Shown here one piece after another: positions 20,258 to 32,394 of a DNA stretch of 64,000 nt. Position numbers and translations under genes: made by a program. The stretch lies in contig NC_092808.1 in the NCBI RefSeq assembly GCF_040954645.1, positions 14,871,883-14,935,882 on the forward strand, given 5' to 3'. Below the pieces are notes generated by a model. The model saw only the letters and a list, made by a program, of their open reading frames with translations. It ran no database searches and was not told where the DNA came from. Each line of letters starts with the position of its first letter. Position 1 is the first letter of the stretch. Source of the DNA: Diabrotica undecimpunctata. Taxonomy: Eukaryota; Arthropoda; Insecta; Coleoptera; Chrysomelidae.

Positions 20258-22200
20258 TCTTTTACAATGAAGAAACACTCAGACGAACAGAGAAACAGAC
20301 GACAGGGAAGAAAAACCAGCAACGATTCTTAAAGTTAAAGTTTTGTTTAAAAACCTAGCCAGAAACAAATCACCCGGAATAGATAATCTCCCAGCTGAAC
20401 TATATAAAGAAGGTGACCACGATACCATATTGGCATTACAGCAGCTTATAAAAGAAATATGGATACAGAAACCCCTTCCCAATGATTGAAATATTGGACT
20501 ACTTTGTACCATACACAAAAAAGGAGATGTATTTGAATACTCTAACCACAGAAAAATTACGCTTCTAAATGCAGCGTATAAAATATTTTTCACAGTACTA
20601 TGTCACCGTACGGCACCATCTGCAGAACGAATAGTAGGAAAATACCAGGCTAGTTTCAGAGGGGTTATTCGACAATTCATCACATTGCAACAATGAAACA
20701 AAATTTTAGAAATAACAATGGAATGTAGCATATATACTCATTACATATTTATAGACTACAAAGCAGCCTACGACTCTGCGAGTAGAAGAGAAATATTCAA
20801 AGCAATGAAAGAGCTAGGAACACCAAATCAGTTGGTAAATTTAACAAAACTTAGAAACTCTTTAATAAATAAAGAAACGTAAATAATAAGACGATAGAAC
20901 CAGTTCAGAATTATAACTATTTAGGCAAACATTAATGAAACAAACGATTATACCAAAGAAATTGAGTTAGAATAGAAAAGACTAGACGTGCATTCAATAT
21001 GAAACAAATATTATGGTGTGGAGACATGTCTCAATAACAGTCTCAATAAATGTGAACTATGAAGAACTATGAACCAATGAAGAAGTACTAAGAAGAATAG
21101 AGAACAGCAGGGAGATACTGGATTCACGTGGTGACAGATATGAATTCCTAAAACTAAAAATGCAGGGAAAGATTCAAGGAAAGCGCAGCATAGGTAGAAG
21201 AAGAATGTCCTGGCTGAGAAACCTCAGTGAATGGTTTGGATGTAGCTCAACTGAACTCTTTCGGGCTGTAGTGTCAAAAGTTAGAATATCGGTGATGATT
21301 GCCAACGTTCGTCGCGGAGATGGCACGTAAAGAAGAAGAACTGTAGAAAAGTTGAATGTAGAGTTCGAATTCAGGGGGACCCTTTCTCCTGTATACTGTT
21401 CAATCTGGCTCTGAAAAAAGCAATACGTGTGTCACAAATCACAACCATTAGTTCAATATATAATAAATCAGTGCAAATCCTTGCCTATGCTGATGATATC
21501 AATATTGTTGGTAGAACGGAAAACGTTGTACTATAGACGTATGTAGCATTAAAAGAATCAGCTATAAAAATGGGTTTTATAATAAAGACCAACAAAACGA
21601 AGTATCTGAAAATAAGCAAGCAACCACAAATCCTACGACCACTTGTTATAGAAAACGGCGTCATCGAAGCAGTGAACGAATTTGTATATCTGGGAGCACT
21701 CCTCAACACTGAAAATAATACTACCGCAGAAATAAACTGCAGAATTTGCACGGCTAACAGATGCTATTTTGCTTTTTTACAACAAGTAATGAAAACATGT
21801 TAGGATGTCTCGAAAAAAAAGTACTAAGGCGAATCTATGGAACAGTAAATGACAATGGAGTGTGGAGAAGACGATACAACTTCGAACTTTATAGAATATA
21901 CCAGGAACCAGATATCGTAAAACATATTAAGATAGGACGTCTAAAGTGGATACGGCATGTAATGCGGATGAAACAAAGTGACCCAACTCGATAAACGCTC
22001 CTCGATAGACCCATTAGTTAGAGAAGAAGAGGAAGACCCAGCACAAGGTTCCTTGATAACATCAATGAAGACATGAGAAATATGGGAATACGTGCTTGGA
22101 GGAGGAAGGTGATGGATAGAGACGACTGGAGTGAAATTCTTGAGGAGGCTAGGATCCTTCTTCAGATTAGTTACTCACCTGGTGTCACCTGTCAGGGTTT
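20258..22200 (+). pseudogene. L-GAT-type LINE, RT region, interrupted by another LINE
   Basis: Reads as an RT of the group with the NYRGI-type palm entry: ARNKSPGIDNLPAELYKEG, IHKKGDVFEYSNHRKITLL, YQASFRGVIRQF and FIDYKAAYDSASRREI. After an insertion at about 20870-21345 it resumes with RVQGDPFSCILFNLALKK and ILAYADDINIVGR (the catalytic YADD intact). Then come FVYLGALLNTENN and the C-terminal LEKKVLRRIYGTVNDNG, VWRRRYNFELYRIYQEPD and RLKWIRHVMRM. The endonuclease part is absent. Frameshifts and stops make it dead. The 3' end is uncertain, about 22160-22200. Confidence 0.8.
20870..21345 (+). mobile_element. L-GAA LINE 3' fragment nested in the L-GAT LINE
   Basis: Encodes the L-GAA C-terminal region: ANINETNDYTKEI near the start, then GKIQGKRSIGRRRMSWLRN, LSEWFGCSSTELFRA and KVRISVMIANVRRGDGT with its stop. 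It ends in AAAGAAGAAGAA at about 21329-21340. The host RT reading breaks at one edge (NLTKLRN) and resumes at the other (VQGDPFSC), so this is an insertion, not a fusion. TSD ends could not be fixed. Confidence 0.75.
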
Positions 22201-22714
22201 ATCTTAGTTTTTCATCTTTGCCATCATTCCATAAATGTCATCACTTGTACGGTGTCTATTTGTAATCTGCTACCTTATTCAGATGTTGGGTTATTTCTCG
22301 ATATATTTCCGTGCTTTGGTCTATATGGAAATTTTCTGGGCGAGATCCAACACAATTTGTACTTTTCGTGTTGTTATCGCGGGAGTGTTTACTTTGGCAC
22401 CTTGTGGTTTATGATGCATTTCACTCACTAAATGGTAGCGTGATATCTATATATTGATCTACATCTATATTGATTTGACTGACAGGTGTAGCATTGAATG
22501 GGTTTTGTAGGTATGTTTAGTTTTCTATGGCCGCCTTTAAGTATTAGAATGTGGTAATTTTTCTCATGGCTTTTTTTCTCTTGGCACATCTACAATAACT
22601 ATGGGTAGAAACCTATAAACGTATCTCAAATAAATTTTTTGACGCTGACTGGATGGATTTTCAGCTTCCCAATTTCTCTCTTTACTACAGTCCTGTTATA
22701 GCTGCCATATAAGG
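22201..22714. other. Non-coding stretch
   Basis: Likely includes LINE 3' UTR remnant at its start. Nothing else recognised. Confidence 0.4.
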
Positions 22715-23395
22715 TTGGCAGATATATCATCTCTCCTATTAGCCTACGTGAATGGGACAAATACTTCAAAAAAACTACTGATGGAGAAAAGTACAGGATA
22801 TCTACAAACACAACAAATAAATTCTTATGTACAAGTGAAAACAGTAGCATCCTATCTTAGGATTGGCAGTAGAGAAGTAAAACAACTTCTAAGTAAGTCA
22901 ACTGTTGAAAAACGGAAAATCATCAGGTCCAGGAATATCCCACCCGATCTGCTATAATACGAAAACAACAAACTATACAAGCAGCTAACCAGCATGTATA
23001 TAAAATGTATAATTGGAGAGAATATACCAAAATTTCTAACTGGAGAAAATTAATAAAAAGAGAGTATAGAGGGAGAATACAGTGATATGGAGCCGAAGAG
23101 CAAGCTGGCTTTAAAGCAGGTAGATCGACTATTAACCATCTCTTTACAATTACCCAACTTATAAAAAAAAAACGGCATGAAACGAAGCATATGTAGATCT
23201 TTGAAAAGTCTACGACAGTGTACCACTACCAAGATTATGGGAAGCATTAGAAAAAACAAACATCAATGTAACTTTAATCAAGCCAATGCAAGAACTCTAT
23301 AAAAATAATACGACTAAAATAAAGATAGGCCAAGAGATACCCAAAGGATTTGTGATAGAGAAAGGACGATGATAATGTCTATCCCCTACTTTTTT
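22715..23395 (+). pseudogene. L-C family LINE, RT N-terminal half
   Basis: Successive frames read REWDKYFKK, SGPGNIPPDLL (the KSPGPDGI-type entry), QLTSMYIKCIIGENIPKFL, EEQAGFKAGRSTINHLFTI, VYDSVPLPRLWEALEKTNI and KNNTTKIKIGQEIPKGF. This order matches the fingers/palm of a non-LTR RT of a third type in this window. The catalytic A-box Asp region is damaged and the YADD part is missing. A dead fragment without tail or TSD. Confidence 0.65.
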
Positions 23396-24599
23396 TTTAA
23401 GATCTACTTGGTAAAGACGCTAAATATTAAGAATGGAGCTTAGATATAAATATAAAAAAAAACGAGAATAGATGTACATAGCAGGAGAACAACAAAATCT
23501 AACTTTGGCAGAAAAACAACAACAAATAAATCACTAAAATGTATAATGGTTTTTGTCTGTTTTATGTGATATTGCTGCTTTTATTCCTGCAAAACCGTAA
23601 GTGATGCAGATTTTTTTGCAATAAAGCCAACAACCGCTTATATGATTATGACTATCTTCAAGATAACGAATAAGCAACGAATATAGACAAATTTATACTT
23701 GAATATATTACATTTTTATTTGAACAATTTGAAATTAAATTTTTTAAACAAGAACCTTTAAGACAACCAGATTCCTGAAAAACAACATTAAACATCACCT
23801 GTGACCTAGTTTCATAGTCCTCAGGGCCCAATTTTCGAGTATTTACATTAAAAGCTAAAATAAAAGAATGCAGTAAAACTGCAAGTAACTTGTTGCTATA
23901 TGCGGTAATTGCGAATAAGAACAATGAGCTGATTACTTCTTAATTTCTCACGACATTCACCTTTACTGAAAAATAAGGTCACATATTCAAAAATGTTCTT
24001 TAAAAAAACATAAAAAAGTAAATCGCTTTTGGAGGATTACGCAATATGGTAATCAATTATTTTTTTTTGTACAATATTTTGGTCGAAGATTTAATGATTG
24101 CTTTGGGCGTTGTAATGCTTGTTTTCGACTAAGGATTTAAAATTATCATAAAACCTTGTTACACTGGCATAATAAAAATTGTTGACAAGTGCAATAAATA
24201 CACTAATAATTTTTATTATCGCTTCGGATTTCTGATAAGAATCCATTTAAAATAATTTTTTTATCATTACTTAATATGATCTGTTTTTATTATGGATCTT
24301 TTTAAATTTCACACATTTCATTAAGGACAAAAAGAGAAGAGCATTTCGAGAAGAGAGAACAGACTGCAAAAATATCAACACTCTATAAAGTTCTCTCAAA
24401 GAACTCTCAGATATGTATACCTTAAAAAATATTTTTAAGATGCATTTTCCTGATCTCAAAACTAGGTACAGGATACTATTAACGCAAGGCGTAACACTGG
24501 TATCTAGAGATTATTACTTAAAGATTTTCGGTAATAAATTAAGGGGTCCAGACGGGATTTATCCAATAGTTTTTCAAAAGTAAAATTACCTGCAAAAAA
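23396..24599. other. Non-coding stretch
   Basis: Mostly unassigned AT-rich DNA. Near 24540-24580 a frame reads RGPDGIYPIVFQ, resembling the RT entry motif of Jockey/I-type LINEs, but only about 15 residues can be followed. Confidence 0.45.
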
Positions 24600-26595
24600 T
24601 AATTAGGACTAGGGTAAGCAAGAAGGAAAGAAGAAAAAAAAAACAAGAACGAATGACTGGTTTGAAGAAGAATGTCAGATCATAATAGACAAAAAAAACA
24701 GAGCATATTTATTGATGCAACAGGGGCACAGAACCTGACAAGCAGAAGAAGAATATAAACGACTACGCAAAGAAGAAAAGACAAGTCACCGAAGAAAAAA
24801 GAGAGAATATATGAACAAAGAACTTCAAGAACTACAAGAACTAAGTAAATCAACAGAGACAAGAAAATTTTATCAGATATTAAACAAAAGCAGAAAAGAC
24901 TTCAAACCGAGAATAACGATGTGTAGAGATAAGGAAGGTAATATATTGACAGAACAGCAAGAGATACTAAGTATGTAAAAGTTTGAAGGAGACCGGAGAG
25001 AGACGAACCCTGACATAACATTAGACCAAGCAGACAACAGAGAAAAGACTCCACCAACAATAGCCGAGATTAGAGCAGCAGTAGACAAATTAAAGAACAA
25101 TAAAGCACCGGAATCGGATCAAATAGCATCGGAGTTACTGAAGGAAGGAGGAGACGCACTAGAAAAAACAATACATGAATTGATAACAAAGATATGGTCG
25201 AATAAACAGCTACCAGCGGAGTGAAATAGCGGTATTATTGTACCATTACATAAAAAAGGAAATCAGTTAGAATGTGGAAACTACCGTGGAATCACGCTGC
25301 TGAATGCAGCATACAAAATAATGTCCAACGTCATTTATGAAAGACTTAGACCACACGCTGAAAACATAGTTGGCAAATACCAAAGTGGCTTCTGTAGACA
25401 GAAGTCAACAATAGACCAGATATTTGTTCTGTGACATATCCTCGAAAAAACAGGTAAATATAACATCGACACACATCATCTCTTCATAGACTTTGAAAGC
25501 GCATATGACAATATAAACCGAGAATTCTTAAGAAAAGCAATGAAAGAATTTAATATACCAACACAACTAATAGAACTGATAAAAGAATCTCTAAAACTAA
25601 AAAGTAAAATCCGGATACAAAATGAATTAACGGAAACAATAGATGTGAAAAAGGGACTACACCAGGGAGACGCTCTATCATGCATCTTGTTCAACATCGT
25701 ACTCGAGAAAATACTGAAAGACACAACAGTCAATACACGAGGAACAATCATTAATAAAAGCGTGCAAATACTAGCATTTGCAGATGAAGTTGACATAATC
25801 GCAAGATCAAGAAGAGAAATGATAGAGGCATACAACCAAATAGAACGAGCTGCACAAAACAGTGGTCTTAAAATTAACCAGACCAAAACAAAATATATGC
25901 AGGTAAGTAAAAACGCAGAAATAAGGCAGCCACAAAATATAATAATAGGAGAATACAACATAGACGGATAAAAAACTTTATATACTTGGGATCCCTAGTC
26001 ACGTCTGATAATAACGTTACGGAGTAAGTGAAGAGGCGAATATTTATTGCAAATAAATGTTACCATGGCTTAATTAGGCAACTAAGATCAGATGATAACG
26101 TCGCAAGAAAAACAAAATGCCAAATATATAAAACCCTAATAAGACCGGTACTCACATACGGCTCAGAAACCTGGACACTCACTAAAAGAGAAGAAACGTT
26201 GTTAGCCACCTTCGAAAGAAAAATCTTGCGACACATATATAAGGGCACAAAAGAAAACGGAATATGGCGAAGAAGATACAACTCTGAACTATACAAAATA
26301 TTCCAGGATCCGGATTTTATAACATTTATTAAAGTAGGACGGCGGCGTTGGATAGGACATGTAGAAAGAATGGAAGAAGGCGAAATGCCAAACAAAATAT
26401 TCAAACAGATGCCAGTAGGAAAAAGAATAAGAGGAAGACCGAAGCTGAGATACTTAGAACAAATAGAAAATGATATAACAACCTTAAAAATAAAAAACTG
26501 AAGAAAAAAAGCACGAAACAGATCAGAATGGAGAAGAATCCTGGAACATGCCAAGACCCAAAAAGGGTTGTCGAGCCAGTGATGATGATGATGAA
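24600..26595 (+). pseudogene. L-GAT LINE: linker, RT and C-terminus with (GAT)n tail
   Basis: An almost continuous LINE ORF2 lacking the endonuclease. The linker starts with WFEEECQIIIDKKNRAYL; the RT reads LKEGGDALEKTIHELITKI, LHKKGNQLECGNYRGITLL, YQSGFCRQKSTIDQIFVL, FIDFESAYDNINREF and GLHQGDALSCILFNIVLEK. The YADD motif reads AFADEVDIIA, so the second catalytic Asp is Glu. The frame 25540-25971 holds the palm and 26028-26501 the C-terminus (LTYGSETWTLTKREE, RRYNSELYKIFQDPDF, RRWIGHVERM, RIRGRPKLRYL). Stops occur at e.g. 24978, 25222 and 25434 and frameshifts near 25970. It ends with GTGATGATGATGATG at about 26579-26593. Confidence 0.85.
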
Positions 26596-26769
26596 GCAAG
26601 AAGAAAAACATGGAGGCTCGTAAAGGTAGATTGTATATCTAAACTTGGCAAGACTCTGGTGCTCGATAAGCATATTACGGATTCAAAGTTTCATGGTTCA
26701 AAGTCGATACATCAGTGACAATATGTGTGTAAAATTTGACACTATACAAAAACAAAACTAATCAACAAA

Positions 26770-27310
26770 CAACAACATTATCTAGTACCGTTCTGTACCG
26801 ACATCAACTCTGACAAGTGTCTCTTTAATATTATAGTCAGAGTACAGTTTAAAAAGCAGTGGTGACAAGATGCATCTTTGTCTAATCCCATGGAAAATTT
26901 CAATTGATTCAGAAGCATCTAGGCCAATTCTGACGTTTGCTTGCTTGGTGATAAAATTAATTTTTATTATTCTCAAGTCATTGTCGTCTATTGCTACTTG
27001 TTGAAGAATTTTCCATGTCTAACCTTGTCGAATACTTTCCTAAAGTCAATAAAGCACATGTGAGGATGATTGATTTCTCTATATCTCTAAACCAATACAC
27101 TGAATAGTGCCTCTCCTTTATTCCAATATTATTACGGAAACCAAATTGCGTATCACCAATTTCTCCTTTAATTCTAGCAGAAATTCTGGAGTGACTTATC
27201 CGAAGAAATATTTTTAAAACGTGACTCATAAGACGGATTGTCCTATAGTCGAAGCACTTTTTAGCATTTTTTTTTTTGTTTGGAAGCATCACAAATAGAG
27301 ATTTAAGCGA
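26770..27310 (-). pseudogene. L-GAA LINE, RT fragment
   Basis: The minus strand reads from 27292: CFDYRTIRLMSHVLKIFLR, EGDTQFGFRN-like (GEIGDTQFGFRNN), a degraded A-box region, then IKINFITKQANVRIGLDAS and CILSPLLFKLYSDY (26782-26976). These blocks match the same positions in the fuller L-GAA copy at 32.4-35.2 kb. The catalytic YADD block is missing. Dead. Confidence 0.7.
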
Positions 27311-29149
27311 GTCTGTTGATATTTCATCCTCTCTATCAACCAGTGGAATAATTTTTTACAGTGGTAATGACATTAACTAGGTACATTTTTTGATCATAGA
27401 ATAAGAAAACCATCATAATAATTTGTACTACCAGAATTTTCCTACCGATATTTTAAAGTTTTTTATTAATATTCTTACGGTTTATCCCACATACGGTTTA
27501 AATTATTTATTACAGTGTTAGTTGGTTATTTAACCGATTTCTCAACAAAGTCCGTACAACTTCACCATATGAAATGACTTAGTAACGATAACATTATTTT
27601 ATTGAATTACACGTTTACATATTTGAACACCGTTGATAGTACTAGGTGTGGACAAAGTGGAGTCCCAGAAAAGTGACTCTATTTTTAAGAAGGATAGTAC
27701 AGTCAAATTTTGCTCGTAGGTTAAAATTATTCTGCATAATGCATCGTTTAACATAAGGTTAATTATTGTTACCAAGTATTTTATAATATAGAAAATAACT
27801 TACTTAATATTACACAATTTGTGGAGCGTTCGTAAGATAAATATTAATATTTACGGTAAAAATAAGATGACAAAAAGTGGTAAGATGATTTTCTACACCT
27901 TATGTTTGATTATCATTAAAGCCAACGAGGATATGGCTTGGGAAACGATACAAATGCAAACCAAAATAAAATTTGTATCGACAAATTGTGTCGCAACCAC
28001 AAACCGCAGCAAAAATACAATTACTCTCCCACTAATTTCTTTTAATTACACGTACAGTGTCCCAAGACAATAATTAAGATGTATCCCACGCAAAAGTGGT
28101 CAGCATTTATTAATCAATTTTTTTTAAACAAATTTCAAAAGTCAATTTTATTGCTTTCTTGGTAGAAGATTGGTTCGAAATTTGGCTAAAAGATCATGAA
28201 GAATACAAACATTAACAAAAATGTAATTTAATGACTCACTTTGTTACTATAACTAACTTAAAATCTGGTTAAAATTTTTAGAGTTCTTATATTTAAACCT
28301 CCGATTCACTGTCTGATTCACACAAGTCCGCAAAGCACAAAACACTATAGCACTGATACAGTTTAAAGGTCACTAACTAGAACATGAACTAAGGATGTTT
28401 TCTTTAGTTTTAATAAACTTAATTAACAATAAGCGTTTGCGAAGCGCGTAGCTTTTTAACTATAAGCGAGACCCACCTATATAACATACGCGAAAGTGTT
28501 TACTCTAAACGAATAGCGTCCAGACCTCGCTGGATTTAAAATGATACCAATAAATCCACCCTGGATGGTTTCTAACTTCTTACTCAGTATATTCAAATTA
28601 TAATTGCAATGCCTACCAGGGGGTTGGTGGGAAACAACTTTGAAATTTATATTAGTTAGGTAAAAGCACCTTTTTAAATTTTTGTTACCCAAGATTTTCA
28701 GTGTACAAGTTTTTGAAGGGTAGAAAACATCTTCTGAAAGTAAAACTTATTTTACTACCTGAGGCGTAACAACATAAGTTTCTGTAAGAAATTTATCTAT
28801 TTCCCCATGTTTTTTTCTGAATTTACCATAGGATTTAAGTCTAGTTGTCACATAATGTCGGATATGCTGTATAGAATGAAGCAATTAATGTAGGTGTTTA
28901 TATTTTTCTTTTGGCCCTGTTTATGAACTTAATTAACTCGTCGTACACGTTTATGTGGTCGGAAGGCTGTGATATTTAGACGAAGTTTAACTTCATTTGT
29001 GCGATTTTTTTAAAAATATTGATCTGTACTGGCTATAAAGAGTCTTTTAATATGAACTTCTAAACTTTAATAATTACCATTTGCTGTCATTTGTTCAATC
29101 TGTTTTGCCAAATGATAAAATTGTTTCATTAAAAGGGATGTTCTATTAG
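27311..29149. other. Non-coding stretch
   Basis: No TE-coding similarity recognised. It holds one doubtful ORF at 27819-28073, listed separately. A T-rich AT background continues throughout. Confidence 0.45.
27819..28073 (+). CDS. Hypothetical 84-codon ORF, doubtful
   Basis: No family resemblance. An internal ATG at about 27867 begins MTKSGKMIFYTLCLIIIKA, a basic then hydrophobic stretch that could serve as a signal peptide. The rest is polar and Thr/Asn-rich. It might be a first exon of a host secreted protein or simply chance in AT-rich DNA. Confidence 0.15.
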   Translation: MWSVRKININIYGKNKMTKSGKMIFYTLCLIIIKANEDMAWETIQMQTKIKFVSTNCVATTNRSKNTITLPLISFNYTYSVPRQ

Positions 29150-29540
29150 GGCAACGTTACGCGCGCTTCGACCATTTTAATGTCGGTATAATAAACAAAT
29201 AACCAACACCCGTACGACAAATAAACGCAAGATCTGCTGAAAATGTCGCCTCTATCTATGAGAATGTATAGGAAACTCGGAGTCAGTCGATTTCACGTTG
29301 TTTATAAGAACTCACCGTTACAGAACACAACTTGGCGAATTTTGCGACCTGAACCAGCAAAAAATTCAACTGAACCAGGAGTTGAATTTATATGACCATA
29401 GGTAACGACGTATGGTTGCTGAATAGGAATGAAGTAGTTGTCAACTGACCTTTTTTTCATCGAAAACTAATTTTCAGCAATTAGGCCTATTTTTGGATGA
29501 ATGAGTACGTCAACAAACAGAATTGTCGAATTTGGGACGT

Positions 29541-29640
29541 AAAAAGCTTAATAAGAATAATAGAATAATAAGAAGAGAGAGGAAGACCAAGAACAACATG
29601 ACAGGATGAAGTCCAAAGGGCAATATCACAGAGAGACCAG
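29541..29640 (+). pseudogene. Short LINE C-terminal fragment inside the mariner relic
   Basis: At the point where the mariner reading breaks after NCRIWD, about 100 bp encode RRERGRPRTT-QDEVQRAI, the kind of basic GRPRT tail at LINE ORF2 ends. The mariner reading then resumes with HPEKVTIWYGF. Probably an old small insertion or template-switch patch. Confidence 0.4.
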
Positions 29641-29728
29641 GAGACTGGACAATGCATCCTGAAAAAGTCACTATTTGGTATGGATTTTGAGCTGGCAGCA
29701 TCATCGGTTTATATTTATTTGAGAACTA

Positions 29729-30425
29729 AATTGAGTGCTTAACGCACTTAATTCTGTAGAGGTCAATTCTAAGCTAGCATGGGATTGCGTGTGTGCCCTA
29801 AATAAACTAGGAGACCGTAGCAAGGTTACGGTAGCCTGGGTACCGGGGCACGAGGGTCATAAGGGCAATGAAAAAGCAGATGAAATGGCCAAGCAAGGCA
29901 CATCATTGCCATTCATTGGACCGGAACCCTTCTGCGGTGTTGCAAAATTAGTAACAAGAGAGGCTACAAGGAAGTGGGTAGCTCGCAAATCTCTGGAATG
30001 GTGGAGGAATTCACCAGGACAAAGACAGGCGAAACAGTTCATTACAGAACATTCGCCAAAATTTACGGCAGACCTAATAAGCAAAGACAGGAAAACAGTC
30101 AAGGTCATAGTAGGTCTTCTAAGAGGGCACTGTAAGCTAAATAGGCACTTGAAGCTGATGGGATTATCAGATGATGACCTGTGCAGATTCTGTCACCTCG
30201 AAGAAGACAGTGTGACAGTCTGGCAAATGTGCGGTTCTTTGCATTAGGAGAAGAAAATCCACCGGCAAATAGCTACAAGGAAGGTACAGTCTCAAAGCTA
30301 CTAGACTTTATAAAAAGGGCCAGGCTAGAGAATGTTATCTAGGACTAGAGGACCACAATAGATCTGAAAAGGTCGCAGTGGAATAAGCCGAAAGGCCACC
30401 TCTCTTAATCTAATCTAATCCAATC
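29729..30425 (+). mobile_element. 5'-truncated LINE (RNase H end) in mariner relic, 13-bp TSD
   Basis: TATTTGAGAACTA occurs at 29716-29728 and 30426-30438. The insert encodes, at 29735-30247, the C-terminal half of an RNase H domain (LGDRSKVTVAWVPGHEGHK, GNEKADEMAKQG) and a C-terminal domain with CRFCHLEEDSVTVWQ. The 3' UTR ends in repeated TAATC units (TTAATCTAATCTAATCC). Removing the insert joins the mariner reading LYLFENYVLQALTVNG. The insert is not I-clade by its knuckle; a Jockey/Loa-like origin is possible. Confidence 0.85.
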
Positions 30426-30845
30426 TATTTGAGAACTACGTTTTGCAGGCCCTCACCGTCAATGGCAAGGGCTATAGGTCGATAATTATAACATCTTTTG
30501 ATCTGAATTTAATGATATGAACGCCAATGGCATGTGGTTTTAACCAAATAACGCTGCGTGCCACACAGCTCATGCAACATTGGATATTCTGCACGAGAGA
30601 TTTGAGAGCATAGTTATCTCACGTGGAGTAGATGTAAACTGAACACATGTGGGTTTTGGATTTTCTTAAAAAGTAGATATACGAGAATTATTCGCCAAAG
30701 TTATGGAAAATTGAACATTTCTAATGCGCACCATCCAGCGCAACCGCGGCGGACAGTTGAATGAGCTTATATTTCATACATCATGGCATCGTAAGGCCTT
30801 TCAATCAAATAAAAAATTTCAATATCTTACACATACTTTGTTTTG

Positions 30846-31319
30846 TATAAATTTACAAATAGGAACCGCTTAATTAAGTACGCTATAATATAGAATAACT
30901 ATTAGAATATTAACTGATTAATATAGATGTTACATATTATATTATAGATTAGTATAGGAAAGGAATACCATGATTATTCAGTCTCATTCATGATATGCAT
31001 GTAGAGTGCTGTCTGATCACCTGATATTCATTCAAAATTTGGGTAATTTGGTTTCGTAAATTGCAATGAATTTAAGAAGAGTACATAATGTGACTTGGCT
31101 TGATATGTGGCAGTTGTGAGGTTAGAACATATTGAAGAATAGAATACTACGAAATGTATAGTTATTAAGTCAATAAAGTTATTATTAAAGTGGTTATTAT
31201 TACATTAAATGCAATGGCAAACACTATATCCCTCAAATAATATTATTGTTCTAGTTAAAATGGACTTATCAAAGGTTAAATGGTTACTATCAAAAAAAAA
31301 AATATATAAAAAAAAATAT
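30846..31319. other. Non-coding stretch
   Basis: Nothing recognised. Confidence 0.45.
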
Positions 31320-31665
31320 TTTTTATGTCTGCCATCCCACGTAGGAATCAAGGGAAATGAAGCAAAAATGCTTTCAAGGAGTGACCATAAGGCCTCCGTG
31401 ACAATCTAGAAGACATCATCCAACAAGTTAAAAATAGTATAGAATGTGTTGTAAGTAAATGAGCACTCCCAACCAAATGCCGTGAGTAAGAAGTAATAAT
31501 AAATCGATTACGAATGGGTTGTATTTTAATAATCCAAATACTTCTAATAAATAAAGAACCCATTCCTTCTTGCCCCAGCTATACCGTCCCAATCACCCTT
31601 TTAACGTATCCTTTTAGAATGCCAAGCATACACCAACGAAAGAAGAAAAAAAAAATAGATCGATA
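31320..31665 (+). pseudogene. I-clade LINE, RNase H end fragment
   Basis: Reads FLCLPSHVGIKGNEAK, then DLEDIIQQVKNSIECVV, then INRLRMG and, after a frame change, CPSYTVPI followed by a degraded knuckle. It is the same region as the LINEs at 14270 and 18550 but more decayed. Confidence 0.6.
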
Positions 31666-31689
31666 CCCATATGAACAATTTACTGAATT

Positions 31690-32350
31690 ACCATTTTAAT
31701 CAAGTCTTAAAATACCTGGTTCTTGGTCTTCAACGTTTTCTGCCTCCCGACGGTACCCAATTTAATAGTTTCTTTGGTAGTTTATCTTCTGTCAATTTCT
31801 GTACATGGCCGTACCATATAAGTTGTTTTGTTCTAATTTTTTGGTTTGGTCTATAATTCCGTGATTTATTTTCATTATTTGTCTGCTACTGTCATTTGTT
31901 ATATGTTTTCTACTGGACTTTCTTATAGATCTTCGCCAAAAGTTCATTTCTGTGGCGCTTGGCATTTGTTCAGTTTTGGTTTTTATTTGCCAGACTACAC
32001 TGCCGTAAATTTTAATGCTCAAGATTATTGTATTATATATTGTACTGTATATTTCTGTTTCGTATTGTGTGGTCCATTTCCATTATATATTTATAGTTTT
32101 CACAGGGCCTGATGTGTTCCCCACTTTGTAATATTAGGTCCTAATGCATGCCTCCTATGCACATAGTTTCTTCTTTATTTACTTTTACTTTTAGTAGTAT
32201 TCATTTACTGCATTCTTCAACGACTTTTCTTATTATCTCTTCCAAAACGTCGTGTTCCTGTGTTATTACCATCTGATCGTCTACGTAGCACAGTCTATAT
32301 AGATTTTATTGTAATTTGATGGAATAACCATTCCTTCATATTTCCTTTTC
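31690..32350 (-). pseudogene. L-C LINE, RT/C-terminal fragment
   Basis: On the minus strand, from about 32300, the sequence reads LCYVDDQMVITQEHDVLEE (an F/YxDD box) and then IIRKVVEECS. After a gap come GSVVWQIKTKTEQM, ATEMNFWRRSIRKSSRKHI, LIWYGHVQ and a basic GRKR-RPRTRYF tail. This is an RT followed by the usual C-terminal helical region, in several frames. It lies immediately 3' of the L-GAA LINE tail. Confidence 0.65.
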
Positions 32351-32394
32351 TATACCTTCAGTGTTTGTTCAAGGTCTTCTTCTTCTTCTGGTTC

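Larger units (their letters stand above)
29150..30845 (+). pseudogene. IS630/Tc1/mariner-type transposase relic, split by a LINE
   Basis: The first part reads ARSAENVASIYENV, SQSISRC, LANFATRT and KIQLNQELNL (helix-turn-helix region), then TNFQQLGLFLDEYVNKQNC and RIWD, the DDE-domain entry. After about 100 bp of foreign sequence it continues HPEKVTIWYGF and then, past the LINE, NYVLQALTVNGKGYR. Next come NNAACHTAHATLDILHERF (second catalytic Asp position mutated), ISRGVDVN and the C-terminus RGGQLNELIFHT. This is the order in the widespread insect mariner-like group whose N-terminus is annotated DUF4817. Frameshifts are numerous; the enzyme is dead. TIRs were not identified. Confidence 0.75.

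Noticed and set aside
24540..24585. RGPDGIYPIVFQ, like an RT entry motif
   Set aside because: Too short and without neighbours to call an element.
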